Part shown: positions 7,856-16,254 of the stretch, piece after piece
Numbering within the stretch: position 1 is the stretch's first letter
Layout of the letters: every line of letters begins with the position of its first letter
Assembly (NCBI GenBank): GCA_934184665.1
Contig: CAKPSX010000017.1
Coordinates: forward strand, 1 to 32,635
Source: an uncultured Clostridia bacterium
GTDB lineage: Bacteria; Bacillota; Clostridia; TANB77; CAG-508
Direction of reading: 5' to 3'
Length of the DNA stretch: 32,635 nt
Notes under the pieces: generated by a model
What the model saw: the letters and a program-made list of their open reading frames with translations, nothing else
The model's database searches: none
Told to the model about the DNA's origin: nothing
Position numbers and translations under genes: made by a program

Positions 7856-9016
7856 TTACATTGCTTTTCTAAATAATTCCATAAAATCTTCTTTTGAAAC
7901 TTCTCTTGGATTTCCAGGTTTGCAAGGATCTTGCATTGCTTTATCTGCTAATATTTCAATATCCTCTTCTTTTCCTCCAACATCTTTAACAGTTTGTGTA
8001 ATTCCAACTGATTTAGAAAGTTCTGAAATCATCCATACAAATGTATTTATTACATCTTGGTCATTTAAATGTTCTGCATCAGGTCTACCAATCTGACATA
8101 AAATTTCTCTAAATCTTTGTGCTGTTGCAGAATCTTCCCCGTTAAATCTCATTACTGTTGGTAATAAAATTGCATTAGCAATTCCATGAGGTGTATCATA
8201 TACTGCTCCTAATTGATGTGCCATTGAATGAACTATTCCTAATCCAACATTTGAGAATCCCATACCTGCAATATATTGAGCTAATCCCATTTGTTCAATT
8301 GCTTCATCATCTTTTTCATTTACAGCTGCTGGTAAATATTTAAATATTAATTTTATTGCTTGCATATGGAACATATCTGACATTGTATTATGTGCTTTTG
8401 TTATATATCCTTCAATCGCATGTGTTAATGCATCCATTCCAGTAGCTGCAGCTAATGATTTTGGCATTGATGCCATTAATTCTGAATCTATTATTGCAAC
8501 AATTGGTACATCATTTGGATCAACACATACCATTTTTATTTCTTTTTCTTCGTCTGTTATTACATAATTTATTGTAACTTCGGCTGCTGTTCCTGCTGTT
8601 GTAGGCAATGCTATTACTGGCATACTTCTATTTTTTGTGTTTGATAAACCATTTAATGATACAATATCTGCTCTATCAGGGTTTGTCATTACAATTCCAA
8701 TTCCTTTTGCTGTGTCTATACTTGAGCCTCCACCAACTGCAATTATAACATCTGCACCTGATTCTTTACATGCTTTTACTCCATCTGTTACATTTTTTAT
8801 TGTAGGGTTTGGTTTTACTTCTGAATATACTTCATATGATATTTTAGCATCTTCTAGTATATCTGTTACTTTTGAAGTAATTCCACATTCTAATAATGCT
8901 TTATCTGTTACAACAAATGCTTTTTTAAATCCTCTTTTATTTATTTCTCCTTTTAATTCTTCTCTTGCACCTTTTCCAAAAAATGATGTTTCATTTAATA
9001 TAAATCTAACTGACAT
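7856..9016 (-). CDS. fucO: Iron-containing alcohol dehydrogenase, lactaldehyde reductase-like (FucO)
   Basis: This group III Fe2+-dependent alcohol dehydrogenase has about 386 residues from the ATG at 9016. That ATG has GGAG at good spacing; the upstream in-frame GTG overlaps it. The NAD-binding motif is IIAVGGGSSIDTAKGIG. Diagnostic blocks are ALPTTAGTAAEVTINYVITD, GMDALTHAIEGYIT (Asp and His metal ligands) and NVGLGIVHSMAHQLGAVYDTPHG (two further His ligands). The sequence closely follows lactaldehyde:propanediol oxidoreductase FucO throughout, including VCVDPNDVP. No fucose or rhamnose genes lie nearby, so a general aldehyde-reducing fermentative role is equally possible. Confidence 0.85.
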   Translation of the reverse strand: MSVRFILNETSFFGKGAREELKGEINKRGFKKAFVVTDKALLECGITSKVTDILEDAKISYEVYSEVKPNPTIKNVTDGVKACKESGADVIIAVGGGSSIDTAKGIGIVMTNPDRADIVSLNGLSNTKNRSMPVIALPTTAGTAAEVTINYVITDEEKEIKMVCVDPNDVPIVAIIDSELMASMPKSLAAATGMDALTHAIEGYITKAHNTMSDMFHMQAIKLIFKYLPAAVNEKDDEAIEQMGLAQYIAGMGFSNVGLGIVHSMAHQLGAVYDTPHGIANAILLPTVMRFNGEDSATAQRFREILCQIGRPDAEHLNDQDVINTFVWMISELSKSVGITQTVKDVGGKEEDIEILADKAMQDPCKPGNPREVSKEDFMELFRKAM

Positions 9017-9066
9017 TTTTTTCACTCCTTCTTTTGATTTTATTTATATAAATTTATATAAATATT

Positions 9067-9702
9067 TTAATTTTCTGCATAATCAGCTGGTATTTCAAAT
9101 AAAGAATCATCAGCATCATATGTAAGTTTTACTTTTAGTAATTCACTTTGTTCTCCAAATATTGTTTTTATATAAGCGATATTTGAATTCTTGTCAAAAT
9201 ATATTCTTGTTTTAACTCCATCTTCGTCTAATTGAGGAGTATTTGAAATCATAAATACTGTGCTTCCGTCATATTCTTCATAATTATAATTTTTGCCTTG
9301 TATTTTTTCTGTTCCAACAGTATATGATTTACCAAGCAAATCTTTTAAGCCATCTGTTAATATACTTTGTTCTACATTGTTTCTTTCATAAATATAATAT
9401 TCTTTTCTATCATGTAAAACTAAATACGTATTGCCATTTTCCACCAATGTTGTTGAGTGGCTATCTCCTGAATATTGATCTATTGAAGTTTTATCATCTT
9501 TTTTTGCCATAATTGTTTTATTATTGTCACTTTGTTCAATTGTAAATTCATAAGCCGAACTTGTTGTTAATGTATCATATATTTTTATCAATTTTGACTC
9601 TTGATCTTTATTTTTTGAACTTACTACTTTTGTTATAATTACTATTGCAACTAAAATTATTAAAATAGCTATAATTAAAGCTATGATTTTTTTCTTTTTC
9701 AT
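9067..9702 (-). CDS. Membrane-anchored extracytoplasmic protein of unknown function
   Basis: This 211-residue protein starts at the ATG at 9702 (ribosome binding site AAAGGAG). It has a Lys-rich N terminus and one hydrophobic helix (about 6-28, IIALIIAILIILVAIVIITK) without a lipobox Cys. The exported part is rich in beta-strands (YEFTIEQSD, TTLVENGNTYLVLHDRKEYYIYE, VKTRIYFDKNSNIAYIKTI). The overall pattern recalls LolA/LppX-like half-barrel domains that carry lipids, but that is only an impression. It has its own promoter at 9730-9758. Confidence 0.7.
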   Translation of the reverse strand: MKKKKIIALIIAILIILVAIVIITKVVSSKNKDQESKLIKIYDTLTTSSAYEFTIEQSDNNKTIMAKKDDKTSIDQYSGDSHSTTLVENGNTYLVLHDRKEYYIYERNNVEQSILTDGLKDLLGKSYTVGTEKIQGKNYNYEEYDGSTVFMISNTPQLDEDGVKTRIYFDKNSNIAYIKTIFGEQSELLKVKLTYDADDSLFEIPADYAEN

Positions 9703-9729
9703 TATTATATTTTCTCCTTTTTCGTACAT

Positions 9730-9758
9730 ATTATACCAATAATATTTTTTATTTACAA
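9730..9758 (-). promoter_or_regulatory. Sigma-A promoter of the membrane-anchored protein gene
   Basis: On the minus strand TTGTAA (9753-9758), a 17-nt spacer ending in TTGG, and TATAAT (9730-9735) form an extended -10 promoter. The same TTGTAA-N17-TATAAT arrangement precedes the other membrane-anchored protein gene at 31680-32420. Confidence 0.7.
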
Positions 9759-9810
9759 TATTTTTTTATTTATTCTGACAAAATTTTAAATAGCTTTTTT
9801 ATTTAGTATG

Positions 9811-10287
9811 TTATTCTTGTGGATTAACATATTCTAATGTGTCTGGAAGCATTTTGTCTTTAAATACAACTCCATCCAAATGATCTAATTCATGTGCAAT
9901 TGCTTGTGCTAGCAAATCTTTCGCCTTTATGGTGATTTTTTTGCCATCCCTGTCTAATGCTTCTGCTATAACTTCTTTTGGCCTCATTAATTTTGCATAT
10001 TGGTTTGGAAAACTAAGGCATCCTTCTTCAACTTCATGTTCTCCTTTTGTTTTGATTATTTTAGGATTTATTAAAACTTTAACTCCTGTTCCATCATCAA
10101 TATCAATTACTACAACTTTTTTTAAAACACCAATCTGTACTGCTGATAATCCTACACCATTATATTTGCGCATTGTTTCTATCATATCATCTATTAATGT
10201 TTGTATTTTCTCATCTATTTTTTCTACATCTCTTGATTTTTTTCTTAATATTTCGTCATTTTCAAATCTTAGCATTCTTATTGCCAC
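9811..10287 (-). CDS. def: Peptide deformylase
   Basis: This 158-residue metalloenzyme removes the formyl group from nascent N termini. All three motifs are present: GVGLSAVQIG (motif 1; Ser where Ala is more common), EGCLSFP (metal-binding Cys) and HELDHLDG (two His ligands and the catalytic Glu). The GTG at 10285-10287 is chosen as the start because AAGGAA sits 8-10 nt upstream; the upstream GTG of the longer frame is too close to that site. It lies 17 nt after priA, a classical priA-def pair. The usual next gene fmt (Met-tRNA formyltransferase) is not present. Confidence 0.95.
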   Translation of the reverse strand: MAIRMLRFENDEILRKKSRDVEKIDEKIQTLIDDMIETMRKYNGVGLSAVQIGVLKKVVVIDIDDGTGVKVLINPKIIKTKGEHEVEEGCLSFPNQYAKLMRPKEVIAEALDRDGKKITIKAKDLLAQAIAHELDHLDGVVFKDKMLPDTLEYVNPQE

Positions 10288-10304
10288 TTTTATCACTTTC
10301 CTTT

Positions 10305-12539
10305 CTAATTCATACTATTTGGATTAACATCTATAGAAACTTTTGTATTTTTATAATTTTTGTTGTATATTTCTTTTAAGCAATTATTCAAAATCTTATT
10401 TGCTTCTAATGTCATATTTCCTTTTATGATTATTCTCCATCTAAACTTTTTTTGAATTTTGTCTATAGGTGCAGGCATAGGTGTCATCACTTTAAAATTC
10501 TGCGCATTTAAATTCTTTTTTAAATATTCATATGCTTCATTCGAAACTTTTTTTATTTCATTTTCAATTAAACTATTAAATCCAATTAATATTATATCGC
10601 AAAATGGCGGATAATTCAACTGTTTTCGCAATGCTATTTCTGTATTGAAAAAGTTGTCATAATTCTGCTCTTTGGCACATAATATGCTGAAATTATCTGG
10701 ATTATATGTTTGAATAATTACATTCCCCTCCAGGTTTTCTCTTCCTGCTCTACCTGCTACTTGTGTAAGTATTTGAAACGTTCTTTCATTTGCTCTGTAA
10801 TCATCAATATTTAAGCTACTATCTGCTGCTATCACTCCAACTAATGTTACATTAGGAAAATGATGTCCTTTAACAACCATTTGTGTTCCAATTAGTATGT
10901 CTATATTTTCATTCTTGAATTTATTTAATATTTCCTCATGTGAATTCTTTTTAGTTACAGTATCAATATCCATTCTTATTGTTGCCGCATTTGGAAATAG
11001 CTTGTTTATTTCTTGTTCAAGTTTTTGAGTTCCAGTTCCAAAATATCTGATTTTTTTGCTATTGCATTTCGGACATATTGTAACAACATTTGTTTCATAT
11101 CCGCAATAATGACATTTCAACTTATTTTCAGTTCTATGATATGTCATACTTATATCACAATTTTTACATTTAACAGTATATCCACATTCTCGGCACATTA
11201 TAAATGTTGAATAACCTCTACGATTCAAGAATAGTATTGTTTGTCTTTTTTCTTTTAGATTTTTTTCAATACCATTATATAGTTTTTCACTTAACATTGA
11301 TTTATTTCCATTTGCCAATTCCATTTTTAAATCAACTATTTCTACTTTTGGTAGGCTTGAATTATTTGCTCTTTTAGTTAGTTCAATTAATTGTATTTTG
11401 CCTTGTTTTGCCTTATAATATGTACTTATATCTGGAGTTGCACTTCCCAACATTAAAGGGCAATTATTTTCCTCTGCAATTTTTCTTGCTATTTCTTTTG
11501 CATCATATTTAGGTACTGCTTCTGATTTGTAAGAACTGTCATGTTCTTCATCAATTATTATTATTCCCACATTTTGTGTTGGTGCAAATATTGCTGACCT
11601 TGCCCCAATAATTATTTTGGCTCTTCCTTCTTTAATTTTGTTCCACTCATCATATCTTTCTCCTATTGATAATTTACTATGTAATACTGCAATTTCATCT
11701 TTATTAAATCTTGCAATAAATCTATCAATCATTTGAGGTGTTAAAGATATCTCTGGTACTAGCACTATGGCTGTTTTATCTTGTTTTAATGTTTCCCCTA
11801 TCAGTTGTAAATATACTTCTGTTTTGCCAGAACCAGTTACTCCATATAATAAAAATTGTTCATAATTTTTTGCTGTTATCTTTTCTTTTACTTTGTTAAA
11901 TGCATTTTCTTGTTCTTCTGTTAATTCTAAGTTTTTAGTTTTTTCTATATTTTTACTTGCTAAGGGATTTCTTTCGATTTTTTTTTCTACAATTTCTACA
12001 TATCCATTTTTCTCTAATGTTTTTATAATTGCTCTTGTCCCCCCTGTAAACATTTCGACTTCTTGAAATGTAGAACCTTCATTTTGTTTTAAAAATTGCA
12101 ATACTTTTTTTTGCTTTTCAGATTTGATTTTTCTAGTTTCTATATCATCTTCAATTTCTTCAAAATCTTTTTTTAAATATATAACATTTATTAATTTATC
12201 TTGAACATTGTTTTCTGATTTTTGGCTTTTGGTTCCAGGTGTGAGCATTTGCTTTATACAGTCTGATAAATTGCAAAAATATCTTTTAGACATCCATTTT
12301 GCAAGTTCTATTTGCCATTTTGTTAAATTATGTTTTATTTGAGCAATATTTTTAACTTCATATTCTGTTTTTTCTTTTATATTTATTACATATCCTTCAA
12401 CTAAATTTTCTGATTTTCCAAATGGTACTAATACTGCACTTCCTATCATAATAAGCTCTTCTAGCTCTTTTGGAATACCATAATCAAATGTTCGATTTAA
12501 CTTTTTAGCTGAACGATTAATTACTATTTCTGCAATCAT
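10305..12539 (-). CDS. priA: Primosomal replication restart helicase PriA
   Basis: This 744-residue superfamily 2 helicase reloads the replisome at stalled forks. An N-terminal DNA-binding domain comes first (about 1-105, beginning AEIVINRSAKKLNRTFDYGIP). The helicase core follows, with Walker A GVTGSGKT at 233-240, VLVPEISLTPQM, IGARSAIFAP and DEEH at 330-333. The zinc-binding insertion has four Cys pairs (CRECGYTVKCKNC, CHYCGYE, CPKC). Downstream are GTGTQKLEQE and VAGRAGR. The length matches the family. Its own promoter is at 12622-12650, with a 5' leader of about 75 nt. Confidence 0.96.
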   Translation of the reverse strand: MIAEIVINRSAKKLNRTFDYGIPKELEELIMIGSAVLVPFGKSENLVEGYVINIKEKTEYEVKNIAQIKHNLTKWQIELAKWMSKRYFCNLSDCIKQMLTPGTKSQKSENNVQDKLINVIYLKKDFEEIEDDIETRKIKSEKQKKVLQFLKQNEGSTFQEVEMFTGGTRAIIKTLEKNGYVEIVEKKIERNPLASKNIEKTKNLELTEEQENAFNKVKEKITAKNYEQFLLYGVTGSGKTEVYLQLIGETLKQDKTAIVLVPEISLTPQMIDRFIARFNKDEIAVLHSKLSIGERYDEWNKIKEGRAKIIIGARSAIFAPTQNVGIIIIDEEHDSSYKSEAVPKYDAKEIARKIAEENNCPLMLGSATPDISTYYKAKQGKIQLIELTKRANNSSLPKVEIVDLKMELANGNKSMLSEKLYNGIEKNLKEKRQTILFLNRRGYSTFIMCRECGYTVKCKNCDISMTYHRTENKLKCHYCGYETNVVTICPKCNSKKIRYFGTGTQKLEQEINKLFPNAATIRMDIDTVTKKNSHEEILNKFKNENIDILIGTQMVVKGHHFPNVTLVGVIAADSSLNIDDYRANERTFQILTQVAGRAGRENLEGNVIIQTYNPDNFSILCAKEQNYDNFFNTEIALRKQLNYPPFCDIILIGFNSLIENEIKKVSNEAYEYLKKNLNAQNFKVMTPMPAPIDKIQKKFRWRIIIKGNMTLEANKILNNCLKEIYNKNYKNTKVSIDVNPNSMN

Positions 12540-12621
12540 TTATTCCTCTCTTCTTTATGTATTTACATGGTAGAAAAAATCTTTCTATCACATAAAAAGT
12601 CACATTTTGTTTTCTTTTAGT

Positions 12622-12650
12622 ATTATATATTAAGCAACTTTATTTTGCAA
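12622..12650 (-). promoter_or_regulatory. Sigma-A promoter of priA-def
   Basis: On the minus strand TTGCAA (12645-12650) is followed after exactly 17 nt by TATAAT (12622-12627). The leader to the priA ATG is about 75 nt and contains a small hairpin around TAGAAAGATTTTTTCTA. Confidence 0.7.
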
Positions 12651-12660
12651 GGTAAATGGA

Positions 12661-12710
12661 TTGAAAATAATTACAATTTTTGACTGCGTCAGATTTCATT
12701 TTAAACAATG
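12661..12710 (+). repeat. Dispersed intergenic repeat, copy A
   Basis: A 50-nt segment beginning TTGAAAATAATTACAATTTT, with the core TGACTGCGTCA and ending CATTTTAAACAATG, recurs with about 80% identity by eye at 24498-24547 in the opposite orientation. Both copies are intergenic and non-coding. Confidence 0.6.
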
Positions 12711-12726
12711 AATATGATTTAACGTA

Positions 12727-12756
12727 AAAAACACCTATAATTAAATAGATGTTTTT
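12727..12756 (-). terminator. Intrinsic terminator of the rsmE-to-kinase operon
   Basis: A 12-bp stem (AAAAACACCTAT against ATAGATGTTTTT on plus) surrounds a 6-nt loop. Its only mismatch becomes a G-U wobble in minus-strand RNA. It overlaps the kinase stop codon and is followed by a T-run (GTGTTTTTTACG) on minus. Confidence 0.75.
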
Positions 12757-13307
12757 AACCAATTTTTATATTCAGTTATAATTTTATTAGAAACTTCTTC
12801 TGGAGTAAGGTTTGTTGTATCAACAACTAAGTCATAGTTTGACATATCATCTTTGCGAACTTTATATAATTTCCAGTATCTTTCATTTTCTAACTTATAT
12901 CTTTTTTGCATATCTGCTTTTTGTTCTTCAACTGTAGAAAAATTTTCTGTACTTTTTCTTTTTGAATCATTAAATGCTCTTTCTGCTGCTGTATCTATAT
13001 CTACTTTTAGATACACCTTAAATGATTCTGGTACAGCATACCAACCTAGTCGTGCATCTATTATAAATTCATCATGTATTTTTGCATATTCAGCTGCACT
13101 TTTTTCTATTTGCTGGTCAATTTCTGGATGTTCTGCTAAATATGAATTAAAGCTAGTAATATCTAATCCCATATCTTTTGCTAGTTTTCTAGCATATTCT
13201 CCATTTCTATAAATATCATATCCTAATTCTTTTATTAATATTTCAGATACAGTTCCTTTTCCAGCAGCTAAATCTCCTGCTAATGATATTATATTCTTTT
13301 TCTTCAT
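12741..13307 (-). CDS. Cytidylate kinase-like nucleotide kinase
   Basis: This 188-residue P-loop kinase begins IISLAGDLAAGKGTVSEIL (Walker A G-x-x-x-x-G-K-G-T), followed by GYDIYRNGEYARKLAKDMG and an acidic dimer-like segment. The block FIIDARLGWYAVPESFKVYL resembles the substrate region of archaeal-type or Cytidylate_kin2 CMP kinases. A predicted lid is formed by DSKRKSTENFSTVEEQKADMQKR (arginine-rich). It sits where many Firmicutes carry guanylate kinase gmk, beside remA and rpoZ, but it has no Gmk signature. The nucleotide substrate is therefore uncertain: CMP/dCMP is favoured by family and GMP by position. It lies 8 nt after rpoZ. Confidence 0.72.
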   Translation of the reverse strand: MKKKNIISLAGDLAAGKGTVSEILIKELGYDIYRNGEYARKLAKDMGLDITSFNSYLAEHPEIDQQIEKSAAEYAKIHDEFIIDARLGWYAVPESFKVYLKVDIDTAAERAFNDSKRKSTENFSTVEEQKADMQKRYKLENERYWKLYKVRKDDMSNYDLVVDTTNLTPEEVSNKIITEYKNWLKTSI

Positions 13308-13315
13308 AGTATCTC

Positions 13316-13558
13316 CTATTCTTCTATTTCATTTGCTTGTTCATCGTTTTCTTCTTTCATCTCTTCTGGCTCTATTATTTGAACTTTTCCTTCAGCAATT
13401 TCATTTGCAGCAAGAGTTACTGCTGATTCTTCTTTAACATCAGTTTTTACCTCTGCTCCATCAGCTATTTGTCTTGCTCTTTTTGATGTTGCTATAACTA
13501 ATTCATATCTGTTTTTTGCTTTTTTTAATAATTCTGATACACTTGGTTTTACTATCAT
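13316..13558 (-). CDS. rpoZ: RNA polymerase omega subunit
   Basis: This 80-residue subunit supports RNA polymerase assembly. The conserved helix NRYELVIATSKRARQIADGA (17-36) binds the C terminus of beta-prime, and AVTLAANEIAEGKV is the second conserved block. The last 20 residues form a strongly acidic tail (EEMKEENDEQ ... EIEE), somewhat longer than in well-studied relatives. Its position between remA and the kinase gene supports the call. Confidence 0.93.
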   Translation of the reverse strand: MIVKPSVSELLKKAKNRYELVIATSKRARQIADGAEVKTDVKEESAVTLAANEIAEGKVQIIEPEEMKEENDEQANEIEE

Positions 13559-13582
13559 TGTTTTTTCCCCTCTCTTTATTTA

Positions 13583-13849
13583 TTATTCTGTAGTCACTTG
13601 TGATGGTGGTGTTATATCTTTATCTACTCTACCAGCAACTGTTTCTGGCTGTACAGCTGATAATATTATATGTCCTGAATCCATTATTAATACAGCTCTA
13701 GTACGTCTACCATATGTGGCATCAACAGCAGTTTTAGAATCTTTGGCTTCTTGTACCATTCTTTTTATAGGTGCAGATTCTGGACTTACTATTGCAACTA
13801 TTTTATCAGCTGATACTATATTTCCAAAGCCTATATTTACTAATTGCAT
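13583..13849 (-). CDS. remA: RemA/DUF370 family DNA-binding regulator
   Basis: This 88-residue protein carries the family's N terminus QLVNIGFGNIVSADKIVAIVSPESAPIKR. Next comes AKDSKTAVDATYGRRTRAVLIMDSGHIILSA, where RTRAV lies on the DNA-binding face. RemA forms ring oligomers and activates matrix genes in B. subtilis. The ATG at 13849 is chosen because AAAGGA has normal spacing to it and homologues begin at this Met; the longer frame starts with a GTG inside the ribosome binding site. It lies between yicC and rpoZ, as in most Firmicutes. Confidence 0.92.
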   Translation of the reverse strand: MQLVNIGFGNIVSADKIVAIVSPESAPIKRMVQEAKDSKTAVDATYGRRTRAVLIMDSGHIILSAVQPETVAGRVDKDITPPSQVTTE

Positions 13850-13904
13850 TTTTATCACATTCCTTTCTTATTGTTAGAATATAATTACAATATTTCAACA
13901 ATTT

Positions 13905-14780
13905 TTACTCAATATTTTGTATTTGCTCTCTTATATCTTCTAATATTGTTTTGATATCTACAACTCTATTGGTTATTTCTAAATTGTTTGCTTTTGAGCC
14001 AATTGTGTTTGTTTCTCTATTCATCTCTTGTATTAAAAAATCCATTTTCTTCCCAACAGGTTCATTGACTTTTAATAAATCTCTTAATTGTAATATGTGA
14101 CTTCTCATTCTTGTTATTTCTTCTTCAACAGAACATTTATCAGCATATATTACAACTTCTTGCATTAGTCTTGATTTATCCAACTCATCTGTTTTTAATA
14201 GTTCTTTTACTCTTGCCTCTAATTTTACTACATATTCGTCGATAAGTCCAGTAGATAACTCAAAAATTTCTTCTGTTTTGCTTTCAATTTGTGATATTTT
14301 AGTCAATATATCTTCAGCAATTTGTGTTCCTTCATTTTCTCTCATTTTTATTACTTGGTTTAGTGCATCTCTTAAAACTTCTGAAATTTCTTCTTTTATT
14401 AGATTTTCATCAAAATCACATTTTATTTTTAACACGTCTGGAAACTTCGAAATTTCGGTTACATCAATATTTGCTGATATGTTTTCTTCTTCAGCAAGTT
14501 TTCTCAATTCTTTTATATATAATTTTGCAAGTTCTGTATTTATCCTTACATTATTTGTTTCTTGCGCATAATTTTCAAATGATATTGATATATCAATTTT
14601 ACCTCTTTTAAGCTGTGAGTTTATTTCTTTTCTGATGTTGTCTTCCAAATAGCTCATTATTTTTGGCATTTTTATGCTTATATCAGTATATTTATGATTT
14701 ACAGTTCTGATTTCTACTTGATATTCTCTTGAATTTACATTTAATGTGCTTTTCCCATAGCCTGTCATGCTTTTTATCAT
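13905..14780 (-). CDS. yicC: YicC family endoribonuclease
   Basis: This 291-residue protein has the YicC N-terminal signature IKSMTGYGKSTLN with VEIRTVNHKYTDISIKMPK. The C-terminal DUF1732 block reads MDFLIQEMNRETNTIGSKAN and ends VDIKTILEDIREQIQNIE. YicC members have been linked to RNA cleavage and sRNA turnover. The gene starts 2 nt after the stop of the upstream membrane protein gene, so the two are probably translationally coupled, and remA follows. It has the usual family length and no anomalies. Confidence 0.92.
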   Translation of the reverse strand: MIKSMTGYGKSTLNVNSREYQVEIRTVNHKYTDISIKMPKIMSYLEDNIRKEINSQLKRGKIDISISFENYAQETNNVRINTELAKLYIKELRKLAEEENISANIDVTEISKFPDVLKIKCDFDENLIKEEISEVLRDALNQVIKMRENEGTQIAEDILTKISQIESKTEEIFELSTGLIDEYVVKLEARVKELLKTDELDKSRLMQEVVIYADKCSVEEEITRMRSHILQLRDLLKVNEPVGKKMDFLIQEMNRETNTIGSKANNLEITNRVVDIKTILEDIREQIQNIE

Positions 14781-14782
14781 AT

Positions 14783-15316
14783 TTATTCTACCTCTTCTTT
14801 TTTAGTATTTTTTCTTTTTGATGCTTTTTTTATTGGCTCATCTTTTACAATTTCTTTTATATCACTATATTTTTTAAGCTCTTGTTGCTTTTCTATTGTA
14901 TATAAAATAGCTGATTTTAATATATAATATATAGCAAAAGAATATGTACCTATTAATATATACATTTGAACATCAATTCCCATTAATTTTGGAACATGTT
15001 TTATTAGCAATGTAAATATTGCCACAACCAAAAATTCTGCGCCATGTATCCATGAATTATAGTTTGAATTTTTATATGCATTTTCTATTATAATAATTGA
15101 TATACCTAAAAATACAAAACTTGAAATATTAATATATTGAATTAACATTTCTGCTGGTATTGGGGTATATATGATATTAAAAAATATAAAGTAGATTATA
15201 ATAATTGATGAATAAGCCAAATTTATTAATGTTTCACCTACAACTATATTATTTATTTTTTTTAATTTCTCTTTTATAGTAATCTTTTTTTTATCATCTG
15301 TTTCAGTTTCTATCAT
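14783..15316 (-). CDS. Four-helix membrane protein of unknown function
   Basis: This 177-residue protein uses the ATG at 15316 (ribosome binding site AGAAAGGAATGTG); the longer frame would start inside that site. The N terminus is charged (about 1-22). Four hydrophobic helices lie at about 30-50 (INLAYSSIIIIYFIFFNIIY), 60-80, 93-110 and 120-140. A Lys/Glu-rich cytoplasmic tail includes KKASKRKNTKKEEVE. I recognise no family. It sits between rsmE and yicC in one operon. Confidence 0.7.
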   Translation of the reverse strand: MIETETDDKKKITIKEKLKKINNIVVGETLINLAYSSIIIIYFIFFNIIYTPIPAEMLIQYINISSFVFLGISIIIIENAYKNSNYNSWIHGAEFLVVAIFTLLIKHVPKLMGIDVQMYILIGTYSFAIYYILKSAILYTIEKQQELKKYSDIKEIVKDEPIKKASKRKNTKKEEVE

Positions 15317-15383
15317 TTTAGCACATTCCTTTCTATGCAATCACATTTTATGAAGATTCATATTGCTCAAAATCTTAGTATTG

Positions 15384-16130
15384 CTACATTTCAAGTTCAT
15401 ACATCAATATACTTAATATATTTAATGCCACAGTTTCAGTTCTTAATATTCTTTTTCCCAGTGTTACTATATTGGCTCCATAATTTTTTAATGTTTCGAT
15501 TTCTTCTTCTGCTAATCCTCCTTCTGGGCCAATTACTACTGCAATTTTTAATTCTTTTTTATTTGATTGTTTTATTTTTTGAATCTCCTGTTTTAATGTG
15601 TATTCTTTTTCATTTTCATATGCAACTATTAGTGAATCATAATTTTTACTTAATTCTTCAAACTGCTTTATTTTTATTATATTTCCTATTTTAGGAATTA
15701 TGTTCCTTCCACATTGTTTTGCCGCACTTTCTGCAATTTTTTGCCATCTTTCTATTTTTTTATTTTGATCTTTTCCTTCTAATTTTACTACACATCTTTT
15801 TAAAGATATCGGAATTATCGAATTTACTCCTAATTCTACTGATTTTTGAATAATTAATTCCATCTTTTCTGCTTTAGGAAGTCCTTGATATATGTCAATT
15901 TTTATATTTGTTTCTGTTTCATTTAACTTTTCTATTATTTTGGTTAAAATCTCATTATCATCTAATTGTTCAATTTCACACAAATATGTATCTCCTGTTT
16001 CTTGATTACATACTTCTATTTTATCTTCTACTTTTTTTCTTAGAACATTTTTTATGTGATTTACATCTTCATTTTTAATGTATATATATGGTTGATTTAT
16101 TTGTTCTGTTTTGACGAAAAATCTAGGCAT
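15384..16130 (-). CDS. rsmE: 16S rRNA (uracil-1498-N3) methyltransferase RsmE
   Basis: This SPOUT-class methyltransferase of about 248 residues modifies U1498 of 16S rRNA in the decoding region. The N-terminal PUA-like domain begins MPRFFVKTEQ. The catalytic trefoil knot shows IVAYENEKEY, AVVIGPEGGLAEEEIE and LGKRILRTETVALNILSIL, the last two forming the S-adenosylmethionine pocket. The ATG at 16130 is chosen because AAAGGA stands upstream and homologues start with MxRFF. It is the first gene of its operon, with a near-consensus promoter at 16176-16204. Confidence 0.93.
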   Translation of the reverse strand: MPRFFVKTEQINQPYIYIKNEDVNHIKNVLRKKVEDKIEVCNQETGDTYLCEIEQLDDNEILTKIIEKLNETETNIKIDIYQGLPKAEKMELIIQKSVELGVNSIIPISLKRCVVKLEGKDQNKKIERWQKIAESAAKQCGRNIIPKIGNIIKIKQFEELSKNYDSLIVAYENEKEYTLKQEIQKIKQSNKKELKIAVVIGPEGGLAEEEIETLKNYGANIVTLGKRILRTETVALNILSILMYELEM

Positions 16131-16175
16131 ATTCACATCTTCCTTTTCATTTCTTACTGATATTATCCATTATTT

Positions 16176-16204
16176 ACTATATCATTTTAATCGCAAAATG
16201 TCAA
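16176..16204 (-). promoter_or_regulatory. Sigma-A promoter of the rsmE-yicC-remA-rpoZ operon
   Basis: On the minus strand TTGACA (16199-16204), a 17-nt spacer and TATAGT (16176-16181) give a near-perfect promoter. Its -35 starts immediately after the enolase terminator. Confidence 0.8.
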
Positions 16205-16207
16205 TAA

Positions 16208-16247
16208 AAAGAAGTTACCTTGTAGTGAACTCTAAAGTAACTTCTTT
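16208..16247 (-). terminator. Terminator of the glycolytic operon
   Basis: The arms AAAGAAGTTAC and GTAACTTCTTT (11 bp, perfect) enclose an 18-nt loop. On the minus strand they are followed by TTTTTATTG. It lies 8 nt after the enolase stop. Confidence 0.85.
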
Positions 16248-16254
16248 ATTAAAA

